From the NCBI RefSeq assembly GCF_002903165.1, contig NZ_PPSK01000008.1, positions 1 through 64,000 of the forward strand: DNA of 64,000 nucleotides, given 5' to 3'. The position numbers and the translations under genes are program-made. Below the pieces are notes generated by a model. It had not been told where the DNA came from, did no database searches, and saw nothing but the letters and a program-made list of their open reading frames with translations. Positions 1 to 8,689 of this stretch are shown piece after piece. The stretch's first letter is position 1. Every line of letters begins with the position of its first letter. Source of the DNA: Halopseudomonas oceani. Lineage in GTDB: Bacteria; Pseudomonadota; Gammaproteobacteria; Pseudomonadales; Pseudomonadaceae.

Positions 1-187
1 CGGGTTCCGGAGGGGGCGGTGGCGGGACATACAGATCCACAGCGATCGTCTCCGGCGCGGTTGGAGGGGCCTGATGACGAAACTGCGCGCCTTGCAGCCA
101 TGCCAGCAGTCCAATATGCAAACCGATGGCAATCAGGACCACGAGCAGCCTGAACGGCCAGCTACTGCGTTCTCGATAGGCGCTCAT
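1..187 (-). CDS. tonB: TonB energy transducer (N-terminal part, runs off the window)
   Basis: This is the N-terminal 62 residues of TonB, the protein that carries proton-motive energy from the inner membrane to outer-membrane receptors. There is a short basic cytoplasmic start, one membrane segment (about residues 12-31) with a His at residue 24, as in the S-x3-H region of TonB, and then a periplasmic stretch that turns proline-rich (PPPPPPEP) at the window edge. The ATG overlaps the TGA of exbD (ATGA), so it is translationally coupled as the third gene of an exbB-exbD-tonB operon. The C-terminal receptor-binding domain lies outside the window. The assignment rests on the membrane anchor, the proline-rich linker and the operon position. 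Confidence 0.85.
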   Translation of the reverse strand, partial: MSAYRERSSWPFRLLVVLIAIGLHIGLLAWLQGAQFRHQAPPTAPETIAVDLYVPPPPPPEP

Positions 188-621
188 CAGGGCTCCAGTT
201 CTTCCGAAGCGACCAGGCTGATTTGCCCGTATCCGGCTTTTTGCAAGGTATTCATGACCTGCATCAGGGTGCCGTACTCAACCGACTTGTCGCCGCGCAG
301 GAATAATCGGGTACGCACATCCCCGTTGGTGACCAGGTTGACACCCGCAGCTAGCTCACCGAGCGCAACCGACTGTTCCTGCACATACAGCCGGCCATCA
401 GCCTGCACGCTGACGTACACTGGCTCCTCCGGCGGCGGGTTTGGCGCAGCAGCGTTGCTTGGCAGGTCAACCGGCACGTCCACGGTCGCCAGCGGTGCGG
501 CAACCATAAAGATGATCAGCAGCACCAACATTACGTCCACGAAGGGCGTAATGTTCATTTCGGCGTTTTCCTGGTAGTTGTGCCGCTTTACCAGCGGCCC
601 GGAATTTAGCTGAATGCCCAT
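187..621 (-). CDS. exbD: Biopolymer transport protein ExbD
   Basis: ExbD is the single-span partner of ExbB in the proton channel that drives TonB. The 144-residue product has a short cytoplasmic tail, a membrane helix at about residues 27-46 with the proton-binding Asp29 (motif NITPFVDVMLVLLIIFMV), and a periplasmic domain with proline-rich beginning and mixed alpha/beta sequence. I chose the ATG at 621 because it follows the exbB stop by one base; a longer in-frame reading up to 660 would lie inside exbB. The gene lies between exbB and tonB. The length is normal for the family. Confidence 0.95.
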   Translation of the reverse strand: MGIQLNSGPLVKRHNYQENAEMNITPFVDVMLVLLIIFMVAAPLATVDVPVDLPSNAAAPNPPPEEPVYVSVQADGRLYVQEQSVALGELAAGVNLVTNGDVRTRLFLRGDKSVEYGTLMQVMNTLQKAGYGQISLVASEELEP

Positions 622-622
622 A

Positions 623-1534
623 TCAGCGTCCTTCGTCCAGTTGACGCGACACGCCGGCAATCATCTCGGCGGAGAAGTTGTCCAGCGCGCCAACGAAGCC
701 GTTGATGTCACGTGCGAACTTGTTGAAGATCATCACCGCTGGAATGGCGGAAAACAGCCCCAGCGCAGTGGCCAGAAGCGCTTCGGCAATACCGGGCGCG
801 ACAACCGCCAGGCTCGCAGACTTGAGGGTCGCGATGCTGGCAAAACTGTTGAGGATTCCCCAGACGGTGCCGAACAGGCCGATGAAGGGTGCGGTGGCGC
901 CGATAGTCGCAAGTACCCCCATCATCGTCCCCATGCGGGCCAGGTCGCGCTCCTGGACGATACCTGCGGTCAGAGCGATGCGTTGCAGCAACCGGTTGAC
1001 CCGGTCGGCGTCAGCACCGTCCCCCTGCAGCTTACGATAGTGACTCAGCTCCGCCTGGGCGGCTTTCCACATGCGCCCCATCGCGCTGTACTCAAGTTGC
1101 TCGCCAAGCTGCTCAACCTGCCCGGCACGGTAAGCCGCCAGGAAGCGCTTGTTGCGACGTCGGGCGGAGCCGAACACAAATATCTTTTCGAACAGGACGC
1201 CCCAGGTGAGTACCGAGCACAGAACCAGCAGCAACATCACCGACTTCACTAGAGGGTCAGCCTGTTCGTACATTTCGCGCACTCCAAACGAAGCAGTCGG
1301 CTGTGCCGGAGTCTCTGCACCCGATGCCTGCGTTACCTCCTGCGTAGCAGGCGCCGCTGGGGCACTTGCCGTCGCAACATCGGCTGATGGCTGAGCACTC
1401 GCTGACTGGTCTTCTGCCTGCGCAAGAACGAAACTGGTGGCTCCGCCGCCAGCGATCAGCAGGACCAGCAAGGACAGGGTGCGCAGACGTTGTTGCCAGC
1501 GCCCTGTGGTGTGAGAGAACGAACGAATATCCAT
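623..1534 (-). CDS. exbB: TonB-system energizer ExbB with periplasmic N-terminal extension
   Basis: ExbB (303 residues) is the multi-span proton-channel subunit of the TonB motor. After a leader-like hydrophobic segment (about residues 19-38) comes an Ala/Pro/Ser/Thr/Gln-rich low-complexity stretch of about 45 residues, then the three membrane helices and the cytoplasmic loop typical of the MotA/TolQ/ExbB family (motifs TIGATAPFIGLFGTVWGI and GIAEALLATALGLFSAIPAV). Longer ExbB proteins with an N-terminal extension are known in Pseudomonas-type TonB systems. The start has a GGAG ribosome site six bases upstream of the ATG. It heads the exbB-exbD-tonB operon. No Fur box is visible in the 51-base gap before it, so its iron control cannot be judged here. 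Confidence 0.95.
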   Translation of the reverse strand: MDIRSFSHTTGRWQQRLRTLSLLVLLIAGGGATSFVLAQAEDQSASAQPSADVATASAPAAPATQEVTQASGAETPAQPTASFGVREMYEQADPLVKSVMLLLVLCSVLTWGVLFEKIFVFGSARRRNKRFLAAYRAGQVEQLGEQLEYSAMGRMWKAAQAELSHYRKLQGDGADADRVNRLLQRIALTAGIVQERDLARMGTMMGVLATIGATAPFIGLFGTVWGILNSFASIATLKSASLAVVAPGIAEALLATALGLFSAIPAVMIFNKFARDINGFVGALDNFSAEMIAGVSRQLDEGR

Positions 1535-1585
1535 ACCAACTCCAGTTTTTTTGATGTTGTAAGGTGAGTCTGGTGCGATGCCGTA

Positions 1586-1891
1586 TCAGGTATCCAGGTT
1601 CTGAGGCGCCAGAATGGCGTGCAATTCGGCAACGTACTGGCCGAACGCGGCACGTCCCTTGGTGCTGAGGCAGACCCGCGTACGCGGCTTCTTTCCTGCG
1701 AAGTCCTTTTTGATTCGAACGTACTCAGCGGCCTCGAGCGTATTGAGGTGCGCGCCAAGGTTGCCGTCAGTGGTGTCAACAATCGATCTGAGCGAGACAA
1801 ATTCCAGCCATTGATCCGACGACAGCGTATTCAGCGCGGCCATGATCTTGAGGCGCACTGGCTGATGGATGAGGTCGTTTGGTGACTGCAT
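1586..1891 (-). CDS. Small winged-helix transcriptional regulator
   Basis: The 101-residue protein resembles the stand-alone winged-helix DNA-binding family (MarR/ArsR-like fold). The sequence around DLIHQPVRLKIMAALN is the first helix, a helix-turn-helix follows (SLRSIVDTTDGNLGAHLNTLE), and KPRTRVCLSTKGRAAF forms the wing. There is no effector domain. The ATG at 1891 overlaps the TGA of the upstream membrane-protein gene (ATGA), so the two are translationally coupled. Such pairs, a small regulator with a multi-span membrane protein, recur in bacteria, and the membrane protein may modulate the regulator; this is inference. The target is unknown. Confidence 0.75.
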   Translation of the reverse strand: MQSPNDLIHQPVRLKIMAALNTLSSDQWLEFVSLRSIVDTTDGNLGAHLNTLEAAEYVRIKKDFAGKKPRTRVCLSTKGRAAFGQYVAELHAILAPQNLDT

Positions 1892-2439
1892 CAGCACCTC
1901 CGCAGCCAGAGGCCTGAAATCACAAAGGTGCCGCCCCAGGCGACTGCCAACCAATACCAGTAGCCGTCACCGGCAAACAGGAAGCTCAGGGTACAGAGCA
2001 GCGCAAGGTTGGCACCGATGGCGATATATCGGGGACGGGATTGGGCACCGCGAACGATGTAGATGGTGGCCACGAACAGCGGCACAATCATGCTGCCCTG
2101 GCGTGGCGACAGTGGCCAGAAAATGCAGTGCAGCAGAATATCGAACAGCAAAATAGACAGGATAACCAGCAGGTAACGCCAGACAACGCCGGGCACGGTC
2201 GGGGCACCGCGGATAGCCATGGCAACACCCAGCACCAGGCCAACAACCACGACAGCAAACCAGATCAATAGGAGGTGATCAGCAAACAGCGCGCTGCCGA
2301 TACAACCGATGATGTTCAGCAACCCCCAGACAATCAGTTGGCTTGCTTCGAATCGATAATCTTGAAATCCGGCGACACGCGCCTGCACGTTACTGATTTC
2401 GCGCAGCGCCTGCGCCGCTTCCTCTCTTGAAGGCGGCAT
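1891..2439 (-). CDS. Multi-span inner-membrane protein coupled to a winged-helix regulator
   Basis: I do not recognise a named family. The 182-residue product starts with a charged amphipathic cytoplasmic stretch (MPPSREEAAQALREISNVQ) followed by about five hydrophobic segments, consistent with a small integral membrane protein. I chose the ATG at 2439; an upstream TTG at 2472 would add eleven residues without a better ribosome site. The stop overlaps the start of the winged-helix regulator, so the pair is probably one transcript. A sensory or regulator-sequestering role is possible by analogy with other regulator/membrane-protein pairs, but nothing in the sequence proves it. Confidence 0.65.
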   Translation of the reverse strand: MPPSREEAAQALREISNVQARVAGFQDYRFEASQLIVWGLLNIIGCIGSALFADHLLLIWFAVVVVGLVLGVAMAIRGAPTVPGVVWRYLLVILSILLFDILLHCIFWPLSPRQGSMIVPLFVATIYIVRGAQSRPRYIAIGANLALLCTLSFLFAGDGYWYWLAVAWGGTFVISGLWLRRC

Positions 2440-2542
2440 GACTGGTATCCAGCTCGTTTTGTTCTTGTGCAAAGCACTCTATTGAACAGAGTAGATAAAG
2501 GCAAGATGTCTGCGTGAAATAATCGCCTGTCGATGGTGTCGC

Positions 2543-3715
2543 TCAGTGTTGCATGTCGGCTTCCAGGAGCGGCCAGCTGCAGCAGCGATTTCGTCCTTGC
2601 TGTTTGGCTTGGTAAAGCGCCTGATCTGCCCGTTCGACCAGTTCGTGCAGCGATAGCATTGTATCTGCCGGAACCGGCGCAAAACCGATGGATACAGTGC
2701 TGGTTATGACGGGTTCTCCCGCCTGAATGGTCTGTTGCTCCCATACCTCGCGAATACGTTCGGCCAGTTGCCTAGCCTGGGCCATGTCGCAGTTGGAAAG
2801 CATCAGGAGAAATTCTTCGCCGCCAAAACGGCACGTGAGGTCTTGCTCTCGCGCTGCGTTACGCAGCACTTCGGCAAATCGAGCCAGCACAGTATCGCCC
2901 GCAGCGTGCCCATGGTTGTCGTTCACCGCTTTGAACTCATCCAGATCAAGCAGGAGCAGAACCCCATGCTCGCCTGAGTGCCGGTTGTCTTCCAGCCGCT
3001 GCCGTGCTGCCTGCTCAAAGGCGCGGCGGTTGTACAGCAACGTCAGCGGATCGTGCATGGCCTGCGTTTTGAGCTCATCCTGCAGGCTGCGTAGCAGGAA
3101 CATTATGCAGATCATGGTAAAGGCATAGATGAAGACGATGCCTTCAAGGTAGTTGAGCGCTTCCACCGCCTCCCCTTGTTCGAAGGTGGTGACGCTGGCA
3201 TAGAGCGGGTCAAAGCTGTACAGCAGCAGACGGCGGAAATAGAGCGCTCCGTGCATCAACCAGATGCCGCACCAGGCGTAGGTAAGGGTCCGCTGACTGC
3301 GTCGGACGCGCACGACTTCGCCGATCATAAGTGCAGCAACGGCTATGACGATGGCGCTATGGGTGATGATGCTGAACCGGAGCGAATCCTGCAGAAAGTA
3401 GAATACGGTGCTCTGGCACACCAATAGAGCACCGGTGACCTGCCAGAATCCGCCTGCACCATGGCCCAGGCGATGGCAGCGTGCGCCCCACCAGAGCAGG
3501 AAATAGCCCTGGGTGATGACCGCCGCACTGATCCAGAGTGGTATAACCGCACGGGCGGATTGCAGCAAGGCGCCCAGAACAACAACGGTCAGGCCGATTG
3601 CCCAAAAGCGAATGGCGGGAACGCGAGGGTTCAGCGCAGCTGCCACCAGCAGACAAATCACCGCCGTTGCAGTTGTCAGCGCCAAAACCAGCATCAGCGT
3701 AGTCAAATCAAGCAA
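2543..3715 (-). CDS. Membrane-bound GGDEF diguanylate cyclase
   Basis: The enzyme makes the second messenger cyclic di-GMP from two GTP. The N-terminal half of the 390-residue protein holds six or seven hydrophobic segments and so is a membrane sensor of unknown ligand. The C-terminal half is a GGDEF domain that begins near HDPLTLLYNRRAF, carries the substrate/metal motif LDLDEFKAVND and the active-site GGEEF at about residues 298-302. An RxxD product-inhibition site (REQD) sits exactly five residues before GGEEF, so feedback inhibition is expected. Translation probably starts at a TTG at 3715, seven bases after a GGAG ribosome site; the next ATG would remove seven residues. It is monocistronic on the minus strand. 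Confidence 0.92.
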   Translation of the reverse strand: MLDLTTLMLVLALTTATAVICLLVAAALNPRVPAIRFWAIGLTVVVLGALLQSARAVIPLWISAAVITQGYFLLWWGARCHRLGHGAGGFWQVTGALLVCQSTVFYFLQDSLRFSIITHSAIVIAVAALMIGEVVRVRRSQRTLTYAWCGIWLMHGALYFRRLLLYSFDPLYASVTTFEQGEAVEALNYLEGIVFIYAFTMICIMFLLRSLQDELKTQAMHDPLTLLYNRRAFEQAARQRLEDNRHSGEHGVLLLLDLDEFKAVNDNHGHAAGDTVLARFAEVLRNAAREQDLTCRFGGEEFLLMLSNCDMAQARQLAERIREVWEQQTIQAGEPVITSTVSIGFAPVPADTMLSLHELVERADQALYQAKQQGRNRCCSWPLLEADMQH

Positions 3716-3810
3716 GCAACGACTCCGGCTTTATTATTGTTTGTTAGAGCGAGAGAGTAGCTTGTTGCGGCGGTGGATGGCTACGACCCCGTGCATTTTT
3801 TCAAACAGTG

Positions 3811-4350
3811 TCAGTCGCAGCGGCTGTCACCGTGTTTTACCCAAATCAGATGATCAACCGGGAACCCCAACTCACCTGCCTGCTTGACGAATTGATGACG
3901 CAGCGAGGCGTCTGGCTCTGGCTCCCGGGCCAGTAACCACAGGTAGTCATGGTTCGGACCGGATACAAAGGCATACCGGTATTCCGGGTCCAGCTCGAAA
4001 ATGGCATAGCTGCCATAAAACGGACCGAAGAACGAAACCTTGAGAAAGCCCTTGTCATCGCTGCCGACGAACTTCGCCCGCCCCTCTGCCTGTTGCCACT
4101 CGCCGCTGGGCCCGTCGCAGCCGCGGTTGATTACTCGAATCTCACCATCGTCACCATAGCTGTAGTGTGCGCTGACCTGAGTCAGGCCGCGCTCGAACCG
4201 GTGGTCTAGGCGGGCTATTTCGTACCATTGACCGAGGTAGCGGTCGGCCGTGAAAGGGCTTACCGGTTCGACTCCGGCGGGCAAACGAACACAACCGCTC
4301 AGCACGCTTGCGGCGGCACAAAAGCCCAGAACTGCAAATACACGTTTCAT
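3811..4350 (-). CDS. blc: Outer-membrane lipocalin Blc
   Basis: Blc is a bacterial lipocalin lipoprotein that binds (lyso)phospholipids or fatty acids at the outer membrane. The 179-residue protein has a lipoprotein signal with lipobox VLSGC (lipidated Cys20), the lipocalin G-x-W motif (YLGQWYEIARLDHRFERG) and the downstream YAFVSGPNHDYLWLLAREP strands of the family. The residue after the Cys is Val, not Asp, consistent with sorting to the outer membrane. The ATG overlaps the TGA of the upstream glutamine amidotransferase gene, whose last codons carry the GGAGGG ribosome site for blc. The two are thus co-translated, although their functions are not obviously linked. Confidence 0.93.
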   Translation of the reverse strand: MKRVFAVLGFCAAASVLSGCVRLPAGVEPVSPFTADRYLGQWYEIARLDHRFERGLTQVSAHYSYGDDGEIRVINRGCDGPSGEWQQAEGRAKFVGSDDKGFLKVSFFGPFYGSYAIFELDPEYRYAFVSGPNHDYLWLLAREPEPDASLRHQFVKQAGELGFPVDHLIWVKHGDSRCD

Positions 4351-5039
4351 TTACCCTCCGTCAGATAGTGGAGCAGGCGATCAAGCAAGTCGGTGGTAGA
4401 CGCCAGAGTTGAATCATCAACCTGCAGAATGTGCTCGGCGCTCTGCACCCACTCGGACGGCACGAGTGAAGCCGCTTCGGCGGTAACAAATTGATCTAGC
4501 AACTGGCGGTTAGCCTCCAGGTGAAACTGCAGGCCAATAACCGAACGGCCAAGCTGAAAGGCCTGATTTCGGCAGACCTCACTGGAGGCCAATAGTACGG
4601 CACCGTGCGGAAGATCGAAGGTCTCTCCGTGCCAATGCAGCACCGGCAGCCGGGGCGGAAAGTGAAATGCTGCGCCGTTCTGATGGGTGCTGCCGCGAAC
4701 CGGGAACCAGCCGATCTCTCGTTCGCGGTTGGGATATACCGCCTGCCCCAGGCTGGCCGCAATCAACTGGGCGCCAAGGCAGATGCCTAAAATGACTTTG
4801 TCCGCTGTCAGCGCCGCGCGAATAAAGGCCTTCTCACTATGCAGCCATGGCAATTGCGCTTCGTCGTTAGCGCTCATTGGGCCGCCCATGATAATTAGCA
4901 CGTCGAACTCGTCGAGCGCCGGCAGAGGATCGCCAGCGTACATTCGACTGCAACTGATCTCGTAGCCTTTTGAGTGTAGCCAATGCTCAATCATGCCGAG
5001 CCCTTCAAACTCGGCGTGTTGTAGATAATGCGCGCGCAT
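4347..5039 (-). CDS. Class I glutamine amidotransferase domain protein
   Basis: This is a stand-alone class I glutaminase (GATase1) of 230 residues, related to the amidotransferase domain of GMP synthase. The nucleophile is Cys87 in GICLGAQ, and the His/Glu of the triad are His173 and Glu175 in QFHLE. The early sequence DVLIIMGGPMSANDE matches the oxyanion region. Family members of this size are often annotated as gamma-glutamyl hydrolases or GMP-synthase-like proteins; the acceptor of the ammonia or the substrate hydrolysed here is unknown. The gene precedes and overlaps blc by four bases. The first ATG is followed by a family-like N-terminus. Confidence 0.88.
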   Translation of the reverse strand: MRAHYLQHAEFEGLGMIEHWLHSKGYEISCSRMYAGDPLPALDEFDVLIIMGGPMSANDEAQLPWLHSEKAFIRAALTADKVILGICLGAQLIAASLGQAVYPNREREIGWFPVRGSTHQNGAAFHFPPRLPVLHWHGETFDLPHGAVLLASSEVCRNQAFQLGRSVIGLQFHLEANRQLLDQFVTAEAASLVPSEWVQSAEHILQVDDSTLASTTDLLDRLLHYLTEGK

Positions 5040-5496
5040 GCCCCCTGCTCCTGTCGTTAATTCGCGGGTTGGTGCACCTTGTGAGCGTCAGCACCACGCC
5101 GTGGTTCCATCACGCCGGGTTGAAACCGAATACTCGATCGCGGACTTTTGACGTTAGTCGGTCGCGTTACCCGCATACAACAATAGCCTACGTTGCCAGA
5201 TCTGACTTCGGCTGCAGCCAGCTCCAAGACAGTGGCGAGGCTACGTAAACCCAACCGCCGATGACGGCTTACCCGCCCTCACCTCTGATCGCATTGTCTG
5301 CTCTTCGGTTACCGGGGCGAACTCCCGTAAAGCACCCAAGCAGCCTTCAATAGCCTCCAGCCCAGCCGGATCACTGAAGCGTCGTGTGTTTATGGCTAGC
5401 AGAGACAGTCGAGTGGCTACGCTCGGTCGCAGCGCCAGAAATATCACTCCCTATACTCGACCAGATACAGCCCATCGCTATAACAAGGACAATACA
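5040..5496. other. Intergenic stretch between amidotransferase and sulfatase genes
   Basis: About 457 bases without a convincing gene. Only short open frames occur, none with a ribosome site. On the minus strand two overlapping frames (about 5241-5447 and 5057-5254) read like continuous, helix-forming protein if one frameshift is allowed, which could mark a decayed gene; I could not assign a family. The end nearest the sulfatase must contain its promoter. The AAGGA ribosome site at 5484-5488 fixes the sulfatase start. Confidence 0.4.
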
Positions 5497-7290
5497 ATGC
5501 AACGCCTCACTCGCAACTTGCTGCTACTGGGCCTTAGTTGCGCCCTGCCACTGTCAGCCGCTGCAACAACCCCTCGGCCGAACATTCTACTGATCGTGGC
5601 TGACGACCTCGGCTTCAGTGATCTTGGTGCCTACGGGGGTGAAATTCACACGCCCAACATCGATCAGCTTGCCGAGAGCGGCCTGCAGTTCACCAACTTT
5701 CATGTTGCTGCGACCTGCTCGCCAACGCGCTCGATGCTGATGACCGGCGTGACCAACCACCTGGTCGGTATGGGCAACATGAAGGAGATCATGGCTGACA
5801 ACCAAAAGGGACAACCTGGCTACGAAACCTGGTTGAATGACAGTGTCGTCACGTTGCCGACCCTGCTGCAGGATGCCGGTTACAACACCTACATGGCCGG
5901 CAAATGGCATCTGGGTGATCGCCCCCAAAGCCAGCCTGTTGCGCGCGGCTTCAAGCACTCCTTCGCCCTGATGGAAAGCGGTGCGGACAATTGGGAGGCC
6001 AAGCACTACCTGCCGGGCGGCAGCGCGACCTGGATCGAGGATGGAAAGCCGGTCGAATTGCCGGCCAACTTTTATTCCTCCTTTACCTATGCCGACAAGC
6101 TGATCAGCTATATCGACGGCGGACGCAGCGAAGGCAAGCCGTTCTTTGGCTATCTTGCCTTCCAGGCTGTACACGCACCGCATCAGGTACCGGAGGAGTA
6201 CATCGACCGCTACGCGAAAATGTATGACGATGGCTGGGATGCCATTCGCGAGGCCCGCTACCAGCGTCAATTGGCCAGCGGCCTGTTGCCGGACACCGGC
6301 GAAAATGCGGTTACTGATGACTGGGGTACCTTTTATGCCCGTCGCCACATTGACTGGAATAGTCTGAGCGATGAGGAAAAGGCGTATCGCGCGAGACAGA
6401 TGGCGGTGTTCGCCGGCATGGCCGAGGCAATGGACCAGAGCGTGGGCAAGGTCATCCGTTACCTCAAGGAGACCGGGCAGTATGACAATACCCTGATCCT
6501 GTTCATGAGCGATAACGGCGGTGAATCAACGGTATTGCGCGAAGTCGCGCCACTGTTCTACCGGCTGCGCTACAACACCGACTATGACGCGCTCGGGGCT
6601 CCCGGCAGCTATAGCGAATATGGCCCTGGTTGGGCCTACGCGTCCAACACGCCCTTCTACTCCTACAAGGGCTCGCCTTTCAGTGGCGGCATGCGCGTCC
6701 CTTTGATCGTCAGTCAGCCAGGACGTGTTGCTGCGGGTACGCGCACCAACAGCTTCGGTTACGTCACCGACATTACGCCTACATTGCTTGATGTGGCAGG
6801 CGTCGCGCAGCCCGGTTCGGAGTACCGCGGACGCCAGATTAACCCGATCATGGGGGAAAGCATGCGCGGGTTGCTTGAAGGCCGCTCTGACCGGGTACAT
6901 GATGCCGAACGCACGACCGTATATGAACTGGCTGGTGGCATTGCCGTCTGGCGCGGTGATTATAAACTAGTCGCGTCCAGCACTAACGCAATTCCCGCCC
7001 GCCTTGGTCCGCAGCTGTTCAACACCGCAACCGATCCGCTGGAGCGTCACAACCTGGCTGAACAGCATCCGGAGCTCGTGAACGAGCTTTATCAGGCTTA
7101 TCGTGACTATGTGGAGCGCTACCATGTGATCGAAGTGCCCAGCGACTATCGTGCCTGGGAGCAGGTCAAGAAAAACGGGCGTGAGCAGTTCATTGCCAAA
7201 AACCGCCCGAGCCTTGCGATTGCAGGCCTGGTAATACTGTTGTTGGTAGCCCTGGGTGGGCGCTGGCTGCTCAAGCGCCGTCAGCGGTAA
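5497..7290 (+). CDS. Arylsulfatase-type sulfatase with C-terminal membrane anchor
   Basis: The protein (597 residues) belongs to the formylglycine-dependent type I sulfatases, which hydrolyse sulfate esters. It has a Sec signal peptide (about residues 1-23), the metal-binding DD pair in LLIVADDLGFSDLGAYGG, and the sulfatase signature CSPTR at residues 74-78, whose Cys74 would be converted to formylglycine. Other family motifs are GKWHLGD and SDNGG. A hydrophobic segment followed by KRRQR at the C-terminus indicates a tail anchor in the inner membrane facing the periplasm. I chose the ATG at 5497, after an AAGGA ribosome site; a frame from 5386 adds a non-signal sequence. No formylglycine-generating enzyme gene is near. 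The substrate is unknown. Confidence 0.92.
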   Translation: MQRLTRNLLLLGLSCALPLSAAATTPRPNILLIVADDLGFSDLGAYGGEIHTPNIDQLAESGLQFTNFHVAATCSPTRSMLMTGVTNHLVGMGNMKEIMADNQKGQPGYETWLNDSVVTLPTLLQDAGYNTYMAGKWHLGDRPQSQPVARGFKHSFALMESGADNWEAKHYLPGGSATWIEDGKPVELPANFYSSFTYADKLISYIDGGRSEGKPFFGYLAFQAVHAPHQVPEEYIDRYAKMYDDGWDAIREARYQRQLASGLLPDTGENAVTDDWGTFYARRHIDWNSLSDEEKAYRARQMAVFAGMAEAMDQSVGKVIRYLKETGQYDNTLILFMSDNGGESTVLREVAPLFYRLRYNTDYDALGAPGSYSEYGPGWAYASNTPFYSYKGSPFSGGMRVPLIVSQPGRVAAGTRTNSFGYVTDITPTLLDVAGVAQPGSEYRGRQINPIMGESMRGLLEGRSDRVHDAERTTVYELAGGIAVWRGDYKLVASSTNAIPARLGPQLFNTATDPLERHNLAEQHPELVNELYQAYRDYVERYHVIEVPSDYRAWEQVKKNGREQFIAKNRPSLAIAGLVILLLVALGGRWLLKRRQR

Positions 7291-7357
7291 TACCGCCATC
7301 ACGTGCAGAGATAGCAGCAGATTCCCTGCATGATTCAATCTCGCTAGCGGCGTCTGC

Positions 7358-7386
7358 GCGGGCTAGGGTTTACGCCTCTAGCCCGC
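7358..7386. repeat. Inverted repeat in front of the VOC gene
   Basis: Perfect 9-base arms (GCGGGCTAG at 7358-7366 and CTAGCCCGC at 7378-7386) are separated by 11 bases. There is no T-run on either side, so it is not a standard terminator. It ends 13 bases before the GTG of the VOC gene and could act as an operator or weak sulfatase terminator. Confidence 0.5.
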
Positions 7387-7399
7387 TGAGGAACGCCCT

Positions 7400-8086
7400 G
7401 TGAGTCTTGCCAAAGCCTTTTTTGATGTTGGCCTGTTTACCAATCAACGTGATGCCCAGCAGCGGTTCTGGCGCGAGCTGGTTGGCCTGTCGTTTGATCA
7501 CACCCTGAAGCTTGGCGGCGGCGTCCTGCAACATCGCTACAACGCCGGCGAGGCTGTGCTCAAGCTGAACGACGCCCGTGATCCGTTACCCTCGCCTGTC
7601 CAGGCTCCGATCAAGGAACTGCTGGTTGCCCTTAACGGGGTGAACGAGCGGAGCACGCTGCAGGATCCTGACGGTAATCGGATCACGCTGCTGCCAATCG
7701 GTACTGACGGAGTCGAAGGGCTTGCAGTGCGTCTGCAGGTCGCCGATCTCGACGCCAGTCAGCAGTTTTACACTCAAGTACTGGGTTGTGAGCTTATCGC
7801 CCCAGGCGTACTGCGTTGCGGAAAGGCTCAGCTATTGCTGGAGCAAGGTGACACGCCACCGCAGGACGATCAGCAGGGGCTGGCAGCAACCGGCTTGCGT
7901 TACCTGACGCTGCAGGTGTTTGACTGTGATGCCGCTTATGCGGAGGCGCTGGGCAACGGCGCCAAAGGTGAGCGTGAACCGGTAACGTTGGGTACAACTG
8001 CCCGTATCGCCTTCATCCGCGACCCGGACGGTGTCTGGATCGAATTGTCGGAGCGCGCATCGGTGACCGGCAAACCCGTCGCCTGA
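7400..8086 (+). CDS. VOC (glyoxalase/bleomycin-resistance fold) protein
   Basis: The 228-residue protein contains two vicinal-oxygen-chelate modules, roughly residues 5-100 and 110-220. The second is well conserved (VADLDASQQFYTQVLGCEL and ARIAFIRDPDGVWIELSER), with the terminal Glu position typical of a metal ligand. The family includes glyoxalase I, extradiol dioxygenases and antibiotic-binding proteins, so the reaction cannot be named. Translation starts at a GTG at 7400 following a GAGG ribosome site. It lies alone between the sulfatase and a convergent thioesterase gene. Confidence 0.85.
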   Translation: MSLAKAFFDVGLFTNQRDAQQRFWRELVGLSFDHTLKLGGGVLQHRYNAGEAVLKLNDARDPLPSPVQAPIKELLVALNGVNERSTLQDPDGNRITLLPIGTDGVEGLAVRLQVADLDASQQFYTQVLGCELIAPGVLRCGKAQLLLEQGDTPPQDDQQGLAATGLRYLTLQVFDCDAAYAEALGNGAKGEREPVTLGTTARIAFIRDPDGVWIELSERASVTGKPVA

Positions 8087-8100
8087 TTCGTTCGTCCGGC

Positions 8101-8601
8101 CTATCCGCAGAGGTAGGTTCCAGTCCCGACAGCGATCAGGGTGCCGTCATTGGAATGCAGCTCGGAGCGCACCACGCCGACCTTGTTGCCCGAGCGCAGC
8201 GGAACAGACGTGCAGACAAACTGATCGCCCCGACCGGGGCGCAGATAATCAACTCGCAGGTCAATGGTGCCCAGTTTGGACAGGCGCACCATCCGTTCCT
8301 GCACAGTAAGGTGGGCGTGGCGATCAAACGCGCCGATCAACGCCATTGCGCCACCGCATACGTCGATCAATGACGAAATCGCGCCGCCGTGCAGAATACC
8401 CTGGGTGAAATTACCAATCAGATCAGGCCGCATTGCCAGACTCATGGCGACGCAGTCGCGACGCAGCTCATCGATCTCGATACCGAGCAGGCGGTTGAAC
8501 GGAATGCGATTGAAAAAGCCGTAAACGGCCTGTGACAGCTCCTCTGGCAGCAGATCGCTTTCAATCTCATCAGATGGCGTGACAATGGCAGATCCAGTCA
8601 T
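8101..8601 (-). CDS. yigI: YigI-type hotdog thioesterase
   Basis: The product is a hotdog-fold acyl-CoA thioesterase (166 residues) closely resembling E. coli YigI. It has the active-site region NFTQGILHGGAISSLIDVCGG and the highly conserved block LSKLGTIDLRVDYLRPGRG, followed by VGVVRSELHSNDG. YigI-type enzymes hydrolyse medium- to long-chain acyl-CoA. The N-terminus carries about 25 extra residues compared with YigI. The gene is convergent with the VOC gene (14 bases between stops) and separated from cysG by about 90 bases. Confidence 0.9.
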   Translation of the reverse strand: MTGSAIVTPSDEIESDLLPEELSQAVYGFFNRIPFNRLLGIEIDELRRDCVAMSLAMRPDLIGNFTQGILHGGAISSLIDVCGGAMALIGAFDRHAHLTVQERMVRLSKLGTIDLRVDYLRPGRGDQFVCTSVPLRSGNKVGVVRSELHSNDGTLIAVGTGTYLCG

Positions 8602-8689
8602 GACTTACTCCTGAAACAGAAGCTAAACCCTGCCTGATTTACCTGAACCACGCCAGAGCCGGCGCTGTTGACGTCCGGCATTTGGCGGT

